A DNA stretch of 64,000 nucleotides from positions 436,650-500,649 of the forward strand of contig NMRA01000119.1 of NCBI GenBank assembly GCA_002633005.1, read 5' to 3'. Shown one piece after another: positions 36,501 through 47,412 of this stretch; positions within the stretch are counted from its first letter, which is position 1, and each line of letters begins with the position of its first letter. Source of the DNA: Phoronis australis (lineage: Eukaryota > Phoronida > Phoronidae). The position numbers and the translations under genes are program-made. Below the pieces are notes generated by a model. That model did not search any database. It was not told the origin of the DNA and saw only the letters and a list, made by a program, of their open reading frames with translations.

Positions 36501-39500
36501 TTATTTTGTGCTCGTGTATGTCGTAGTCTTGGTAGATGACTGTGTAATCCTATTTTGCACTTGATAACTCCAGCATTGAAGCCATAAGTTCAAACCTGAA
36601 CTTGGAATTTCGAATTTTAACTGGAGTCTCTAGTAGCTCGAATATAAGGATCATCAAGGGCATTTCAAGAAAGAGATCTTAAGTTTGACAAAAGTTTTTG
36701 ACTAAAGTTTTGTCTTTCATTTGGTTTCTTACTGGAGGTGGAAATTTCAAAGTTTGGAAGTTGAGACAAATCCTATACTTAAGTAAAAAATGAACAGTTT
36801 CTTGGAATGGGCCCTGGTCTCAAGCTATGAGTTGCCAGTTCTTTCTAAACGTAGAATGCACACCTGTTTTGACATTTTGAGACCAGCTTCACAACAGTCT
36901 ATATTCTAAATCCAAATGTGTTTTCTTTGTGATGTTAGGAGTGTTTGTGCTCACTTTAGTAGTGGGCAAAAAAGGCAAGCTTATGCAAATTTCTGAAGAA
37001 ATCTGCATATGACCTGTTATAATTCAGTCCCTTTCAGCTCCTAAAGTACATTTAATTTAAGCCTATTTCATGAATTTCTTGCACATTTTTGTCCAAATCT
37101 GACTTATTTGAATATTGGGGGGGGGNTGACTTGCGAAGGAATCAAGAAAAATCCCTTAGCTCCTGGGTTGGGCTGAAAGAAACTTTTTGATAAACTTCAA
37201 GATCGTTGCATGACGTCAAGGGGATTTTTCAACAATAGGAACGTGACGCATGATGGTGCGACACCATTGTTACTGTCCAGTTTGCAACTTTTATGCAACA
37301 GTTTCTTGGAAGTGACGTAAGACTAAAGACCGAAATTTGACGTTTTTGGCAGGATTGTCGAAAAATAATAATAATGAAAAAAAAATAATTGCCGGCGGTC
37401 TGATACACGTTGTACCAGACGTGCAGAGGCCTCGCATGTGGGCCCATTGCACTGATCACCTGGAAATATTTTTATGCTTTATTAATATATGATTAAATCC
37501 GAGCTGAGGAGCTAGAAACCTGGCTCAAGGGTTTAGCAGTGTGACCTGGTGGGACTCGAACCCACGACCTCGAGTAAAGAAAGCGGGCACTTATCAACCA
37601 GGCCGCACTGCCTCCTCGAAAAATACTCGAATCCCACAATTCCCTGTTATTCTAAGCAAAATGAGAAGAGGTACAATGTTGGGTAGGAACCGATATTGGC
37701 TAACATAATATATTTTTCTTAGGGTGCCACTGACGTTAAAGCGGTAACTTCTAATCCAGCTAACATTGCCTACAGTACCAGCGAATTACCACTTCATATG
37801 GACTTTCCTTATTATGAGTCAATACCTGGGCTTCAGTTTTTAAGGTGTATAAGGTATGACAAGCCGCTACACATTTAACTTTAAACATCGCTTTATCGTT
37901 TCCATTGGTTCCAGCCATCCTTCACCCGCAGACTCTCACAATATACGAACTAATACAAATCTTCACTTTCTTCGTTTTCTGCTCACGGCCACCCAGACCG
38001 GGGAGCATCCAGTCACAATGGATAAACTTTTCGAAATTGTGACTAATTTGTTGTTCAATTGATTAAAGTTACCATTTTTTCTATTTTAGTTTTCTTGGTA
38101 TTAGGGTCCATGCATTTGAATGGAGCCAGGGGCATCCAATAAAATTGCCCCGGTCATCTCCAAATCTCTGCACGCTACGCCGCCCGTTACACTAAAAACT
38201 AATCGGTGTCACAAAGCTCATTATTTGAATTCTAGTATCTCCAATTGTCATTCCCAGACATCTCTGTGATTAATTGTGAAAACTGAAACATATTTTTTCT
38301 TAAGATTTGACGACTGCGTGATCGGCGGCGAAAGCGTTCTACTGGACACGTATTTGGTCGCGGAAGAATTTCGCCAGGAACACCCGGATTTGTTCGACAC
38401 TCTTGTCAGACTACCCGCCACCTTTCAGAAGATTCATTACGATAGGTACATCGCCTAATTCTCGGCTGCTGTACTCATTACCGTCAGTGCTGTGGTGGTA
38501 AACTTAGAGGTAAGTAGGCGCCCAAAGCCCACGTATCACCTTGAGCACTGAACGTAACTTACGGTGCGTAGGCGCTACGTTCAAATGCCAAAAGGTGGTT
38601 GGCTGCGCCTACGTGCGCCTACGCCCCACTACAGCGCTGATTACCGTATAGCATAGAAACACAAATTTAGCTAGTGAAGGTTGTAGCTACCAGTCATCCA
38701 TATAATTAGTACAAAGTTCTTGTGTGATTAAGTGACATAATCAGTCACAGTGAAGCATGATCCGAGCTTTTTCATCTGAGAAACTTTTCGATTTTGCTTC
38801 TTGAATTTGCTTTGTAATTTTTTTCACAAAGGTCTGTGACTCCAGTGACCCTCCTCTTGCCTACTGTTGTATCACGTGACCCCCAAGAGTGACTGCATTA
38901 CTTTCAAACTCAATTTTTGAGTTTAGGCATAATCTCAATACAGTACTCAAAAATAGTTGCTCCCCTAAAAACTGCTCAGGTTAGCAGGTATAATTACCAG
39001 GTTCATATGACGATTTCAAAGCGGATTTGGTAATTTATGAAAGCGGGCTTTCTATACGTTAAGTTATGCTGATCTTTCGAAAATTTTGGAGCTCAGAAAG
39101 GAGTTATATCCGTTTGTTAATCGAAAACTGGAAACACTATGAGCTTTTCAAAAGGTTTGGACCTAAAATCAATCAAAACTAAGCATGAACGTCTAGCTAT
39201 TTATGGAAGACGAGAGAGGAATGCAATCAAACCTGGCTGTATACTCGAGCCGGAGCTCCATTGGCGTTTCTAGAACTGTTCAAATCACCAATCACGGTAC
39301 ATGGTTTCGTTAGCAAAGGATTATTCTAGAGATGTTGCTCGCTGGTTCCCTATGTGTCCGCTAGGGGTTTGAGGCACGCAGGGAACCAGCGAGGAGATGT
39401 TACTGTCCCAGTATGCTTCGCCTCATTGTCTGATCACATGCACTTACGAAATTAGCTAGCTCTTGAGTTTTTAATGCCGGCTTATGAGCACCACACACGG

Positions 39501-42500
39501 CGACCAGACAAGAAACACGTGGCGATGTCGCCGCCTCAGTTTCATTTAACTTTCACTGAAAGTCTTTGTAAGGAATCGGTGATCTGCCATGAAATCAGGA
39601 AAACACAACACATTTTGCTGTTTCATAGCTCTGGTCAAAGCTGATACCTTCAAATTGTCAATCCTTCCAAAAATAATCCCCGAAGTGTACTTTCTTTTCG
39701 GCCGTGAAACCAATTCTGTACTTTTAAGGGAGCCTTTATTATTGAGGTACTGAGAAAGTCCCGAGATGAGCGCCAGCGCGGAATTCAACCAAACTATATG
39801 CTAGAGGAGCTAAATCCCACTACATTTAGTTTATTTCAAGGTTATGTTGGACATTAACGGCAAGTCTGGGCATTTAGCTAAATATTTACAAAATTTTGAT
39901 TTTAACCTTGTAAAAGTATAAATTTTCTGAAAGTAGTAAGGCTGTAGACTTCAATTTTGAACGTTATACCCATCTGTTATTAATTAGGACCACTGATCAT
40001 GTCTTTTAGCACAAATTAGCAAAAAAGTACATTCATTGCAAACCAGCCGTATCAATAACACGACCATATTTCATTTGATATCAGTGTTCAAAACGAAATC
40101 GCAAAAAACGGTGTTACAGTGTTTTGAAATTCATTTCGTTTTCGTTTATGTAAATGTTATTTTTTATAAGAACCGTAAAAGTCAACTTTTGTTAACCTGT
40201 AATGCAAAAGTTGAACAATTTAAAAACAATTCCAAACAGCAGTTTGCAGGGCCATACATAAAGCTCAATATGAGAAGGTTTCAATTGAATCCGATCAGCC
40301 ATTTCTCTGATGTAAAATGTTCAAAAGTTCTCCAAACTGGGACATTTTTCTACGTAACCTTTTAGGTTAAAAGCGTGTTTAGGGGGTAAAGTCACCTGCC
40401 TTGACTGCATCGAATGCCAGGCAGACAACGACAAGAATTGGCGATTTCTAATGACCTAACAAAAACAATAGATTTTGTCGTTTTATAGCTCTGGTTAAAT
40501 CTGATACCTTTTTAAGGGAAGTCTGTCACATCCAACATTTATCTCAAATATGTATTTTTGCCCGTCAGACATTCGCATCCCCGTACCGCCAAATGGAATG
40601 TAGAAGAATTTTAGGGAGCCATGGCCACCTTGGCCCCCTTAAATCCACTTCTGCTAATCATCTGGAATCACCTTTATACTTCATTAATGTGTTGTTAAAA
40701 TCGAGCTGAGGAGCTAGGGACCTGGGACCCGTTCCAAGAAACTAACTTAAGTTCATTTTTTACGTAAGTCTGAGATTTGTCTCAACTTACTCTGAAACTT
40801 CCACCTCAAGTAAATTAGTCAAAATTAAGGCAAAACTTAAGTCAAACGTAACGTCTCTTTCTTGAAACGGACTTAAGACAAATTTCAGTTTCATCTTAGA
40901 TTCGCCTTCTTGGAACGGGTCCCTGACTCAATGGCTAGCAGTGTGCCCCAGTGGGAGCGGGACTCCAACCTATGACCCTGAGTAAAGGAAGCGGACACTT
41001 ATATCATTAAGCCACCCTGCCTCTTGCAATTGCATTACTAAGACGAGGGATAGTTTGATGCTATTTTTCAAGACAAAATAACAAAAATGTAGACAGGAAA
41101 TAGTGTTTCATTGTCTATGCAGACCACAACTCTGGTAGGTCAAGATAAAGCTTACTGCATTGTATGCCTATTAGGCCTATTTCTTTTCTTTACGTAGAGT
41201 ACATTTTAATCATTTTCATTGGATTCTATTTTTAGAGGTTATCCTGTTCACATGGTGTATCAAAGACCTCATATTGAGCTGAATACACGGAAACAGGTAA
41301 GGTTGATGGACTATGCATCCAGTAAGAGCTTAGCCCGTTCTGATGCATCAAAGACCTCGTATGGAGCTGAGCTCACGTAATCAAGTTATTTTAATGTAGT
41401 GGCATCAGATAGCTCATCCTGTTCACATGGTGTAAAAATACCTCATATTACGCTTAGTACATGGAACCAGGGTAGAGGACTTTGCAAGGACATCGTGAAT
41501 GAGCAAGACTTCGCGAGATTACGCGAGACATTGCCGTGTAATTTCAAAGAGAGCACACGATTTTGGCTGCTGTTTCTCCGCGATACGTCTACTGAACTCT
41601 ACCCAGGTGAAGTTGATAAAATTTACATTAGGTACGTAGAGCTTATTCCGCTTAAAAATCTGGTGTATCACAGACCCATATTGAGCTTAGTAACGCTCGG
41701 AACCAAGTAGTGCTATTGAAATTTACTTGAAAACTTATCTCGTTCACATGAGGGTATCTAAGACCTCATATTGTACCAGGTAATATCGACGAAATTTTAC
41801 ATAAGATGCATGTTGTACGACACTGACATGTATGATGGTGGTGGTGTAAAATAAGTGACTGGCGTCCTCCCTCTTCTTTCATCCATCAGAATTTCTTTGC
41901 CATCTCGATTTCAATATATGTGCGGTAGGCGTCGAGTTTGAGTGCCTGCACATCACCAGTCTCGTAATGTGCCAAACTGCCTCACGTTTTTATTTCAGTG
42001 GTAGTACCTTGTAATCAAATTCAGTCAATTTTACGCATTTCAGATACGAGGAATTGTGTGGTCACCTGCCTTTGAGGGCGCGCTTTCATTGCCACCTACT
42101 GAGATAAATGGGTACTATGAAGCTTATTACCAGTTTGGAAAAAGAATTTACGAGTCGCCACACACGGTACATCGAAGTACTTCCTTGATTTGAGGATAAT
42201 GTGACATATACTGTTGCACTCGACACATAATTTATCGCACTCGAGGAATGTTTTCGCACTCGACACGTACATGTAATGTCGCTCGTACGACAACATATTA
42301 AGTAAAATGCTGTCAAAATCACCTAGTGCGACAACATATATGACAAGGTGATCTAGGAAAAGAAGATACATTTTGAGCATCACAGGCACCCCAAAACTGT
42401 GAATCGAACTAAGTTTTAATATCGGTGTTGGTTTTGTTTTCTGTACACTATTCAAAACCTATGTTGATTGGTTCCAAAACATCCGAAATATCAACTAAAT

Positions 42501-43120
42501 TTCAATTTTGGCGTTTCTCTTATCAGTGAATAAGGAAGCACATCCTATCCATTTAGTTTTTTCGTATTCAATGAAACTAGCGACAGTACGGTTTGGATAT
42601 AACGAATTTAGTCGAATTTTCCTCTTGCAAAGTAGGCGTCAGTTCAAATGTAGTTTATTTTCCGTGGGCGACTGACCGCCACTTTCATTATTTGTATGGA
42701 ATCTGTTAAAAGAAAATATACGTGTTGTTGAAAACGAAAATATATTGCGACAATAAGAAGTGGAAAAATAAAAATTTTTCCTCCGGACAGAGGGTAATGG
42801 AAACTAAATGTTTTGAAGGCAGGTATGACAGCCCAAGCTCTTCTTTTTCAATAAGACAATCTATGGCTATTGCCAAAATTTTAATATAAGTTACTTTTTG
42901 CATGTTTCAGATTGTGCAAAGACTAAAAGAGGGAGAGATGATATCATTCAACAATAAAAGAATGTTACACGGACGACGAGCCTTTGCACTCCATGGCGGC
43001 ATGAGACACTTTGAAGTGGCCTACGCTCATTCTGACGAGTTCCAAAGCAAAGTGCATCTTCTGGCACAACGCCTTGGAAAAGGCCCCGTGAAGAGAATTT
43101 TTAACAACTGTAACTTCTAA
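27556..43120 (+). CDS. Gamma-butyrobetaine/trimethyllysine dioxygenase-like protein, complete, 10 exons
   Basis: Fe(II)/2-oxoglutarate hydroxylase of the carnitine-synthesis family (BBOX1/TMLHE). Exons: 27556-27660, 33187-33272, 34588-34718, 35384-35511, 35621-35800, 37723-37853, 38305-38445, 41236-41296, 42044-42166, 42911-43120. All GT-AG, all phases match, 431 residues, close to human TMLHE and longer than BBOX1. Exon 1 encodes a basic, acid-free leader (MSAKHLFSNVTKLAILRASS), likely mitochondrial. The N-terminal zinc module shows C74-x-C76-x2-C79 (VWLRHNCHCPEC) and His118. Iron ligands: His235 and Asp237 (LPLHMDFP) and His382 (MLHGRRAF); Arg394 (GMRHFEVAY) would bind 2-oxoglutarate. The middle (GGESVLLDTYLVAEEFR, VHMVYQRPHIELNTR) is typical. 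Whether it acts on gamma-butyrobetaine or trimethyllysine cannot be told. Introns carry MITEs, SINEs and fossil exon-8 copies. Confidence 0.93.
28340..28640. repeat. Dispersed repeat, partner of 2535-2780
   Basis: In intron 1 of the dioxygenase gene. Shares landmark blocks in the same order as the acid phosphatase intron copy. Confidence 0.5.
29129..29293 (-). pseudogene. Short coding-like fragment, transposon- or integrase-related?
   Basis: An open stretch on the minus strand, bounded by stops, reads TSADLAEAARATNSRLVPDE followed by KYARILEVLKTDSKSEDK, ending at TAA (29131-29129). The composition is strongly protein-like, unlike its surroundings. The VPDEKY-x2-ILEVLK pattern recalls the N-terminal region of integrase-like open frames in invertebrate retroelements, but this is memory, not a search. 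It lies antisense in intron 1 of the dioxygenase gene. No start codon. Confidence 0.3.
31335..31386 (+). repeat. Short GC-rich duplication
   Basis: GCCCGCCGGAGCCGAAACGG is followed at once by GCCCGCCGGAGCCGAGAC. A two-unit tandem in intron 1. Confidence 0.6.
32157..32252 (+). repeat. (CACG)n/(CA)n microsatellite
   Basis: CACGCACGCACG, CACACACA and CGCGCGCGCG runs in intron 1. It explains the apparent Cys/Val-rich reverse frames. Confidence 0.9.
32584..32690 (+). repeat. 37-bp tandem repeat, three units
   Basis: Units start near 32584, 32621 and 32658 and share GCATGA-AATG-GACGCC and ATTGTTGCTATAGAGAG. Related single units appear near 37243 (GACGCATGATGGTGCGAC). Too few, and without unique spacers, so not an array of any known system. 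Confidence 0.85.
33953..34354. mobile_element. 402-bp foldback MITE, intron copy
   Basis: Ends GGTTGCATGAAACAGTCCCT and AGGGAC...(inverse)...GGGACTGCTTCATGCAACC. Same family as 23147-23544, but an independent insertion in intron 2 of the dioxygenase gene. Its left end is the best preserved of the three. Confidence 0.75.
36039..36276. mobile_element. 238-bp TIR MITE with 3-bp target duplication (TTG)
   Basis: Ends TGGCCTGTTCC and GGAACGGGCCC, then arms based on TTAAGTTAGTTTCTT. TTG stands on both sides (36036-36038, 36277-36279). Same family as 40725-40922. Inside intron 5 of the dioxygenase gene. Confidence 0.7.
36658..36814. mobile_element. Deleted copy of the GTTCC MITE
   Basis: Shares GATCTTAAGTTTGAC, TTTTGACTAAAGTTTTGTCTT and TTTGGAAGTTGAGA with 36039-36276, plus the right end CTTGGAATGGGCCC. 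The left part is shortened. Confidence 0.6.
37378..37615 (-). mobile_element. tRNA-derived SINE, copy 1
   Basis: Read on the minus strand it starts GGAGGCAGTGCGGCCTGGTT, with A-box-like GCGGCCTGGTTGATAAGTG and B-box GGTTCGAGTCC. A body follows with CAGCTCGG, TATTAATAAAGCAT and CAGTGCAATGGGCCCACATG, then an A/T tail. Copies at 40653-41024 (minus) and 59183-59391 (plus). Not a functional tRNA: there is no acceptor-stem pairing. Confidence 0.75.
39338..39393. mobile_element. 56-bp end-only Mutator-like derivative
   Basis: CTCGCTGGTTCCC and its inverse GGGAACCAGCGAG, joined by a short middle. Flanked by GAGATGTTG (39329-39337) and GAGATGTTA (39394-39402), a 9-bp target duplication with one mismatch. 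In intron 7 of the dioxygenase gene. Confidence 0.8.
39545..39850 (+). repeat. Dispersed repeat, partner of 21041-21420
   Basis: Same landmark order as the intergenic copy. A partial third copy follows at about 40405-40515. Intron 7. Confidence 0.5.
40653..41024 (-). mobile_element. tRNA-derived SINE, copy 3, interrupted
   Basis: Diverged copy of the SINE at 37378-37615, split by the 198-bp MITE at 40725-40922. The uninterrupted sister copies give the empty site. Confidence 0.7.
40725..40922. mobile_element. 198-bp TIR MITE with CTG target duplication, nested in SINE
   Basis: Ends GGACCCGTTCCAAGAA and TTCTTGGAACGGGTCC form a 16-bp perfect inverted repeat. CTG occurs on both sides (40722-40724, 40923-40925), while the SINE at 37378-37615 reads through with a single CTG. 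No coding capacity. Confidence 0.85.
41326..41790 (+). pseudogene. Four decayed copies of dioxygenase exon 8
   Basis: Downstream of exon 8 (41236-41296), in the same intron and orientation, degenerate copies lie near 41326-41378, 41407-41470, 41639-41711 and 41734-41790. The second shares ATCCTGTTCACATGGTGTA exactly with exon 8 but hits TAA in the exon's frame. Others keep ATCAAAGACCTC, CCATATTGAGCT or TCGTTCACATG. Spacer sequence (CCAGGTGAAGTTGATAAAAT versus CCAGGTAATATCGACGAAAT) is also shared. None keeps an open frame with both splice sites, so they look like dead tandem exon duplications. Confidence 0.7.
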
Positions 43121-43241
43121 ATAGTATGGAGCATCCTTTATTGAAGAAATCTGTAGCCTTAGGGTGAAAAAATACGCAGTCGTTCTTATTTTTGTTTCAG
43201 GTCACCGAGTGATATTCAGGGTTGAGTTCCGTAAACGCAAG

Positions 43242-43247
43242 AATAAA
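43242..43247 (+). terminator. Poly(A) signal, dioxygenase gene
   Basis: AATAAA 122 bases after the dioxygenase stop codon (43118-43120); the first canonical signal downstream. Confidence 0.55.
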
Positions 43248-44229
43248 TGTAATCACGTGTATGGCTTGGTTCGTAATGCGTGGCGATATCTCGAGAATTC
43301 CATGATTTTCGTTTTCATGAGTGCATTACGTCTACGTATATTGGAACCAGATTATGCGATGACAGACGCCGGGAAATAGCCACTTTCCGTAATTGTTTAC
43401 TGCTGTTAGACTGCTACGTTAACACAGACGTTCTCTGGCCTTCTTGGCCTACGTCTGAGCAAGGAATTTTTAAAAAGGGGACCCAAGTTAACAATTTGAA
43501 AATTCTAGATTTAATACCACTAAAATCAAATGAAAAGGGGATCCAGATCCCTTGACCCCCTGGATCCACCTATGCGCAATGGTGATATATATGGTTAAGG
43601 CTATTCTTAGATTCCTGTCTGTTCGATTTAGCAAAAAGCATCCAGTCGTGTGTTGCATTACGCTCTTTCTGGAACAATCGCTTTCCACCAGTTCACCAGT
43701 GTCGAGTATGTGACACCCTACAAGGCAAAGCGTTCACTCAGCTCGCAAAATTCACACAATGGGTAACTACAAATGTATAGTAGTAAAGGTTTTTTCATGT
43801 CATGGTTCAGCCCTAAAGTATTTTAGATGTGTTCTAATCATGACAACCTTGAAGATTTTTGCAAATACGCAAATCGAGGCCGCTTTTATACAAAATTCTA
43901 TTCTGTAACCTCTTACCAAGCCTACAGTTAGATTGCTTTGATAAATTCACCACGTGATTTTAATATGGCTACTTCGGAGGTGGGTTGGGTGAATTATTCA
44001 GATTAAGGCACCGGCATGATTGAAAATTCTACTTGTGCTTATTATTACTGCTGGTATCAAGCACCATAGGCAAATTGTATTGATTCTCTCATGTTTTTGT
44101 TTCTAAATGATACGGGTTTGCAGGCTGTTGTATGATAATTTGCATAATTTATGCTAATCAAGAAGAAAGCTGGCACGCAGATACGTGCGTCATTTCGTAG
44201 CTAAATACACAAAACGTACCGAGAGTGGA

Positions 44230-44326
44230 GCAGGTGAAGTAATATTTTAAGAGACATTATGACGAGACCTTCGGTCTGGATCGATACGCCGAATAATGTC
44301 GAGTGAGATATTACTTCATCTACTGC
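44230..44326. mobile_element. 97-bp foldback MITE
   Basis: Left arm GCAGGTGAAGTAATATTTTA and right arm ATATTACTTCATCTACTGC are inverted. ACATTAT/ATAATGT pair further in, around a CGAGACCTTCGGTCT hairpin tip. Confidence 0.6.
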
Positions 44327-44582
44327 AATAGAGCTACGTTTTTTATTTATTCAATACGCTTCGAATTCCTAAGTTTCTTTCATTTTTTCGGCAGATTTTT
44401 TAAATACTTTACTCAGACTGTTCTATATGAATGTACATGGTCGTTAGGTTGCAACTTTCCTGTAGTAAAAAACGTAGTTTAAATGTAACGATTTATTACT
44501 TGGAAAAGAGATATCGTAGATGTAAACATTGGCAACTGTGCATTGAACTTGTAATATCTCGCGAAAATAGTTACATAACACT

Positions 44583-45392
44583 GTGACGTATCTAGGATAT
44601 CACAAAGGGGGGGCCCCAACATTTTGTCTGTAAACATTTGCGCAAAGCACGATTGTAGATGCGCATAGCACCGAATGGAGGGGTTTGACCCCCTCCCGCC
44701 CAGGAAAATTTTTCTGTTTTTTCCTCTAAAAATCAAACATTTTCCTTAATTCCTGAAGTATTATGCAAGAAAAAAACACGAAGAACGTGTCAAACTTGAA
44801 AAACTGCAATAACCACAGACTCGAACTCACGACCTGGCGGATAGAGCGCGCGTGCTTTGCCACTGCACCACCACGATTCCGCTTGTAACATGGTACAAAG
44901 AGACCTAGTTGTTTATGGTCCACAGCGTTTGCGCGCGAAACCTTCTTCTTTTTGGAATGCTTATTACACTTTTTACACTTTGTACAATCAATTCGTAACA
45001 AATTTGTTGTATTTAAAATAGTCTTCAATTGCCCAAAAGACCAAATCCGTTTTTTGTGTTGGCATAAATAACGCGATTTCTTTGGAAATCGTTTTACGTT
45101 AAGGTTTGACAAAGAGAGAATTTTATGAGTTTCTGGGTGATTCACTAAGGCTTCGATTAAAATTCACATCTTACCAGCAGCTTCTGTTTTTTCATCGTCA
45201 CTCAGATTCCATTTTCTTTAAAAAATGAAGTAATTTTCTTCATTGCACAGTGAAGCATACGACGGAAACGGAGTCGTAGTGCGCTGCGCCACTGCTGGTC
45301 GCCTGAGATATCGCGGGACAGCCTATACTTAGCCATAGTTCCGTTACGAATGCACCATGTTCCCAATTTGATACTTGAAATTGGATCTGAGC
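44583..45392 (-). mobile_element. Long tRNA-like repeat, copy 2 (runs into gap)
   Basis: Minus-strand copy of 9831-10651. It keeps the tRNA-like part (about 44820-44890, with CTCGAACTCACGACCTGGCG on the plus strand). On the minus strand a 44-codon frame (45336-45202) begins MAKYRLSRDISGD and ends KKITSFFKENGI. The upstream end is lost in the assembly gap. Confidence 0.7.
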
Positions 45393-45618
45393 NNNNNNNN
45401 NNNNNNNNNNNNNNNNNNNNNNNNNNNNNNNNNNNNNNNNNNNNNNNNNNNNNNNNNNNNNNNNNNNNNNNNNNNNNNNNNNNNNNNNNNNNNNNNNNNN
45501 NNNNNNNNNNNNNNNNNNNNNNNNNNNNNNNNNNNNNNNNNNNNNNNNNNNNNNNNNNNNNNNNNNNNNNNNNNNNNNNNNNNNNNNNNNNNNNNNNNNN
45601 NNNNNNNNNNNNNNNNNN
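45393..45618. other. Assembly gap (226 N)
   Basis: Unresolved bases between a tRNA-like repeat and a hAT-like MITE. Frames crossing it are meaningless. Confidence 0.99.
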
Positions 45619-45753
45619 CAAGGGGGCCATGGCCCCTCTAAAATTCTCTCAGATTACATTTGGCAGTTCGGGGGGTGCGAATGTCTGACGGGCAAAATCC
45701 TGGCTAATAATCTGCCCTGGCCCCCCTAACTCAAAATCCTGGATCCGCCCATG
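45619..45753. mobile_element. hAT-like MITE, partial, next to gap
   Basis: GGGGGCCATGGCCCCTCTAA, GCGAATGTCTGACGGGCAAA and CTCAAAATCCTGGATCCGCC in the order seen at 47413-47569. The left end is in the gap. Confidence 0.65.
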
Positions 45754-46879
45754 GGGGGGGGGGGAGGCAGGCTCCCTGGCCCCCCTCTTAAATCCGTTTA
45801 TGTAACAACAATATTTTGATAGTGTAGTTACCGAGGAATCGGCGCCTGAGTTGCAGACGATATAATATTTAGCAGACAGAACTGTCATACAATTAAGTCC
45901 TGTTCCAGGTGTTACGATTGGGACCTTGGATGTTGCGTGTTATTTACACTGCTGCAATTGTATTACTTTAAACTATATTCGGAAATTTTGATGATCGAAC
46001 CGGCTAACGACGTCGAGTCGACATTGACCTACCTTTTGAACTTTCCATGTCAGAGGTCATTGTTGAAGTAGTGTTGGAGATGAATACGGGAAACATTATT
46101 ACATGGCCGCACTCGACCTATTTAACGCGTGTGGGATAAATGACTTTACTAATTATTATTATTTTCAGCATACTGTTATTCAAAATTCTGTTCCTGCTCC
46201 GGATAACTTCCCTACAGTCGCTACATGAATATTTTATATATTTTTCACACTTTTTTGTGGTCAGTGAATTTAACAAAATCAGTAAGGTCATTATAACATA
46301 AATTTGCACATGTTAATTGAGACCACCAAGACTAGTTTGGCTCATTATATTGGTTAGACAACTCTGGATGGTTTGGTAAAGCTCGAGAGACTTTGGAGCA
46401 ACTGTACCATCTGAAACAAGACCTAAAATTATTTTGAGAAGTGTGCTGCCGGTATATGGAGAAGCGTCTTACATTTAGTGAAATCACTGCAATCATGCAC
46501 CCAAATATTCATATGCTTAGCGTTACCTTCATCCCTTATTTGCTTTACATCCATGACATCAAGCTTAAAATTTTAAAGATTTGTTAGAAAATTTCCAAAG
46601 CCAGCAACTGATGTATAATCTGACTTGGCGACATTTTGTCTGGGGGAACCGCGCAAAGAACGGTTGCGTGGCCGGGCCGAGCCTAAAATATAGGGTGGGC
46701 TCGAATTTTTGGGCATGTGAGCGACTAAAAAAACGGGAAACCGATTGCGCCGACGCTCTAACTGTTTATTTTTTCCCGCAGCCAAGGGGCAGGAACCCGG
46801 GCCCCCTGGCCCCTCCTTAAATCCGCCTATGTCATACATGACTTCTAGGGCCCAGTTGCATAAAAGTTATACGCCGTAT

Positions 46880-46935
46880 AGCATAGGCGGATTTAGGGGG
46901 GCAGCAGGGTGCCCGGCGCCCCCCTTGACTGCCGG
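46880..46935. repeat. GGCGGATTTAGG repeat fragment
   Basis: ATAGGCGGATTTAGGGGGGC end of the hAT-like MITE family, preceded at 46780-46835 by an inverted end (CCTTAAATCCGCCTATG). Confidence 0.5.
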
Positions 46936-47109
46936 CTGCCAAAAACAGCAAGAGCGTGAGGAACTATTGAGTTGATTAATTAACCGCGGTAATAAACATC
47001 ATGCGGCTGAAACAAGATTTAACAATGTGTGCAGTTTTAGTTTGTGTGTGCGTGTGTGTGTGTGGGGCCGGGGGGACTCAGACACGATTTCAAGTGTCCG
47101 ATTCAGACC

Positions 47110-47305
47110 ACTGACGCAATCGAAACGGAACTATGGTTAAGTAATGGTCCTCCCTGTCGAAATTTGCGTGATATCCGTCTTCTGTTCCACTGTGCAGTGA
47201 AGAAAATTACTTCATTTTTTCAAAGAAAACGGAATCTTAGTAACGATGAAGAAACAGAAGCAGATGGTAAGATGTAAATTTTAATCGAAGCCATAGTGAA
47301 TCACT
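47110..47305 (+). mobile_element. Partial long tRNA-like repeat, 5' portion
   Basis: Shares CGGAACTATGG-TAAGTA, CTGTTCCACTGTGCAGTGAA, ATTTTAATCGAAG and GTGAATCACTCAGAAA with copy 1 (9860-10085). The small frame is broken here (ATG GTT AAG TAA), and the tRNA-like half is missing. Confidence 0.6.
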
Positions 47306-47412
47306 CAGAAATGCGTGAGTTAGTGGAAATGGAGGCGACGGTGAGACAACCTACCAAGTGCTCTGCGATAATTGTACCTCTGCATTAAGACTCTTCCTTG
47401 CAGTACAGCAGC

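Noticed and set aside
37538-37615. tRNA-like sequence (also 10331-10398, 44820-44890, 59183-59265, 61925-61990)
   Set aside because: A- and B-box-like motifs are present but acceptor stems do not pair, and each sits in a dispersed repeat, so they are SINE parts and not tRNA genes.
41399-41710. 103-codon frame in dioxygenase intron 8
   Set aside because: It is in a different frame from exon 8 and is built from its decayed copies; there is no donor/acceptor pair that would use it.
45202-45688. Long frames across 45393-45618
   Set aside because: They are open only because Ns contain no stops; the real part is the small frame at 45336-45202.
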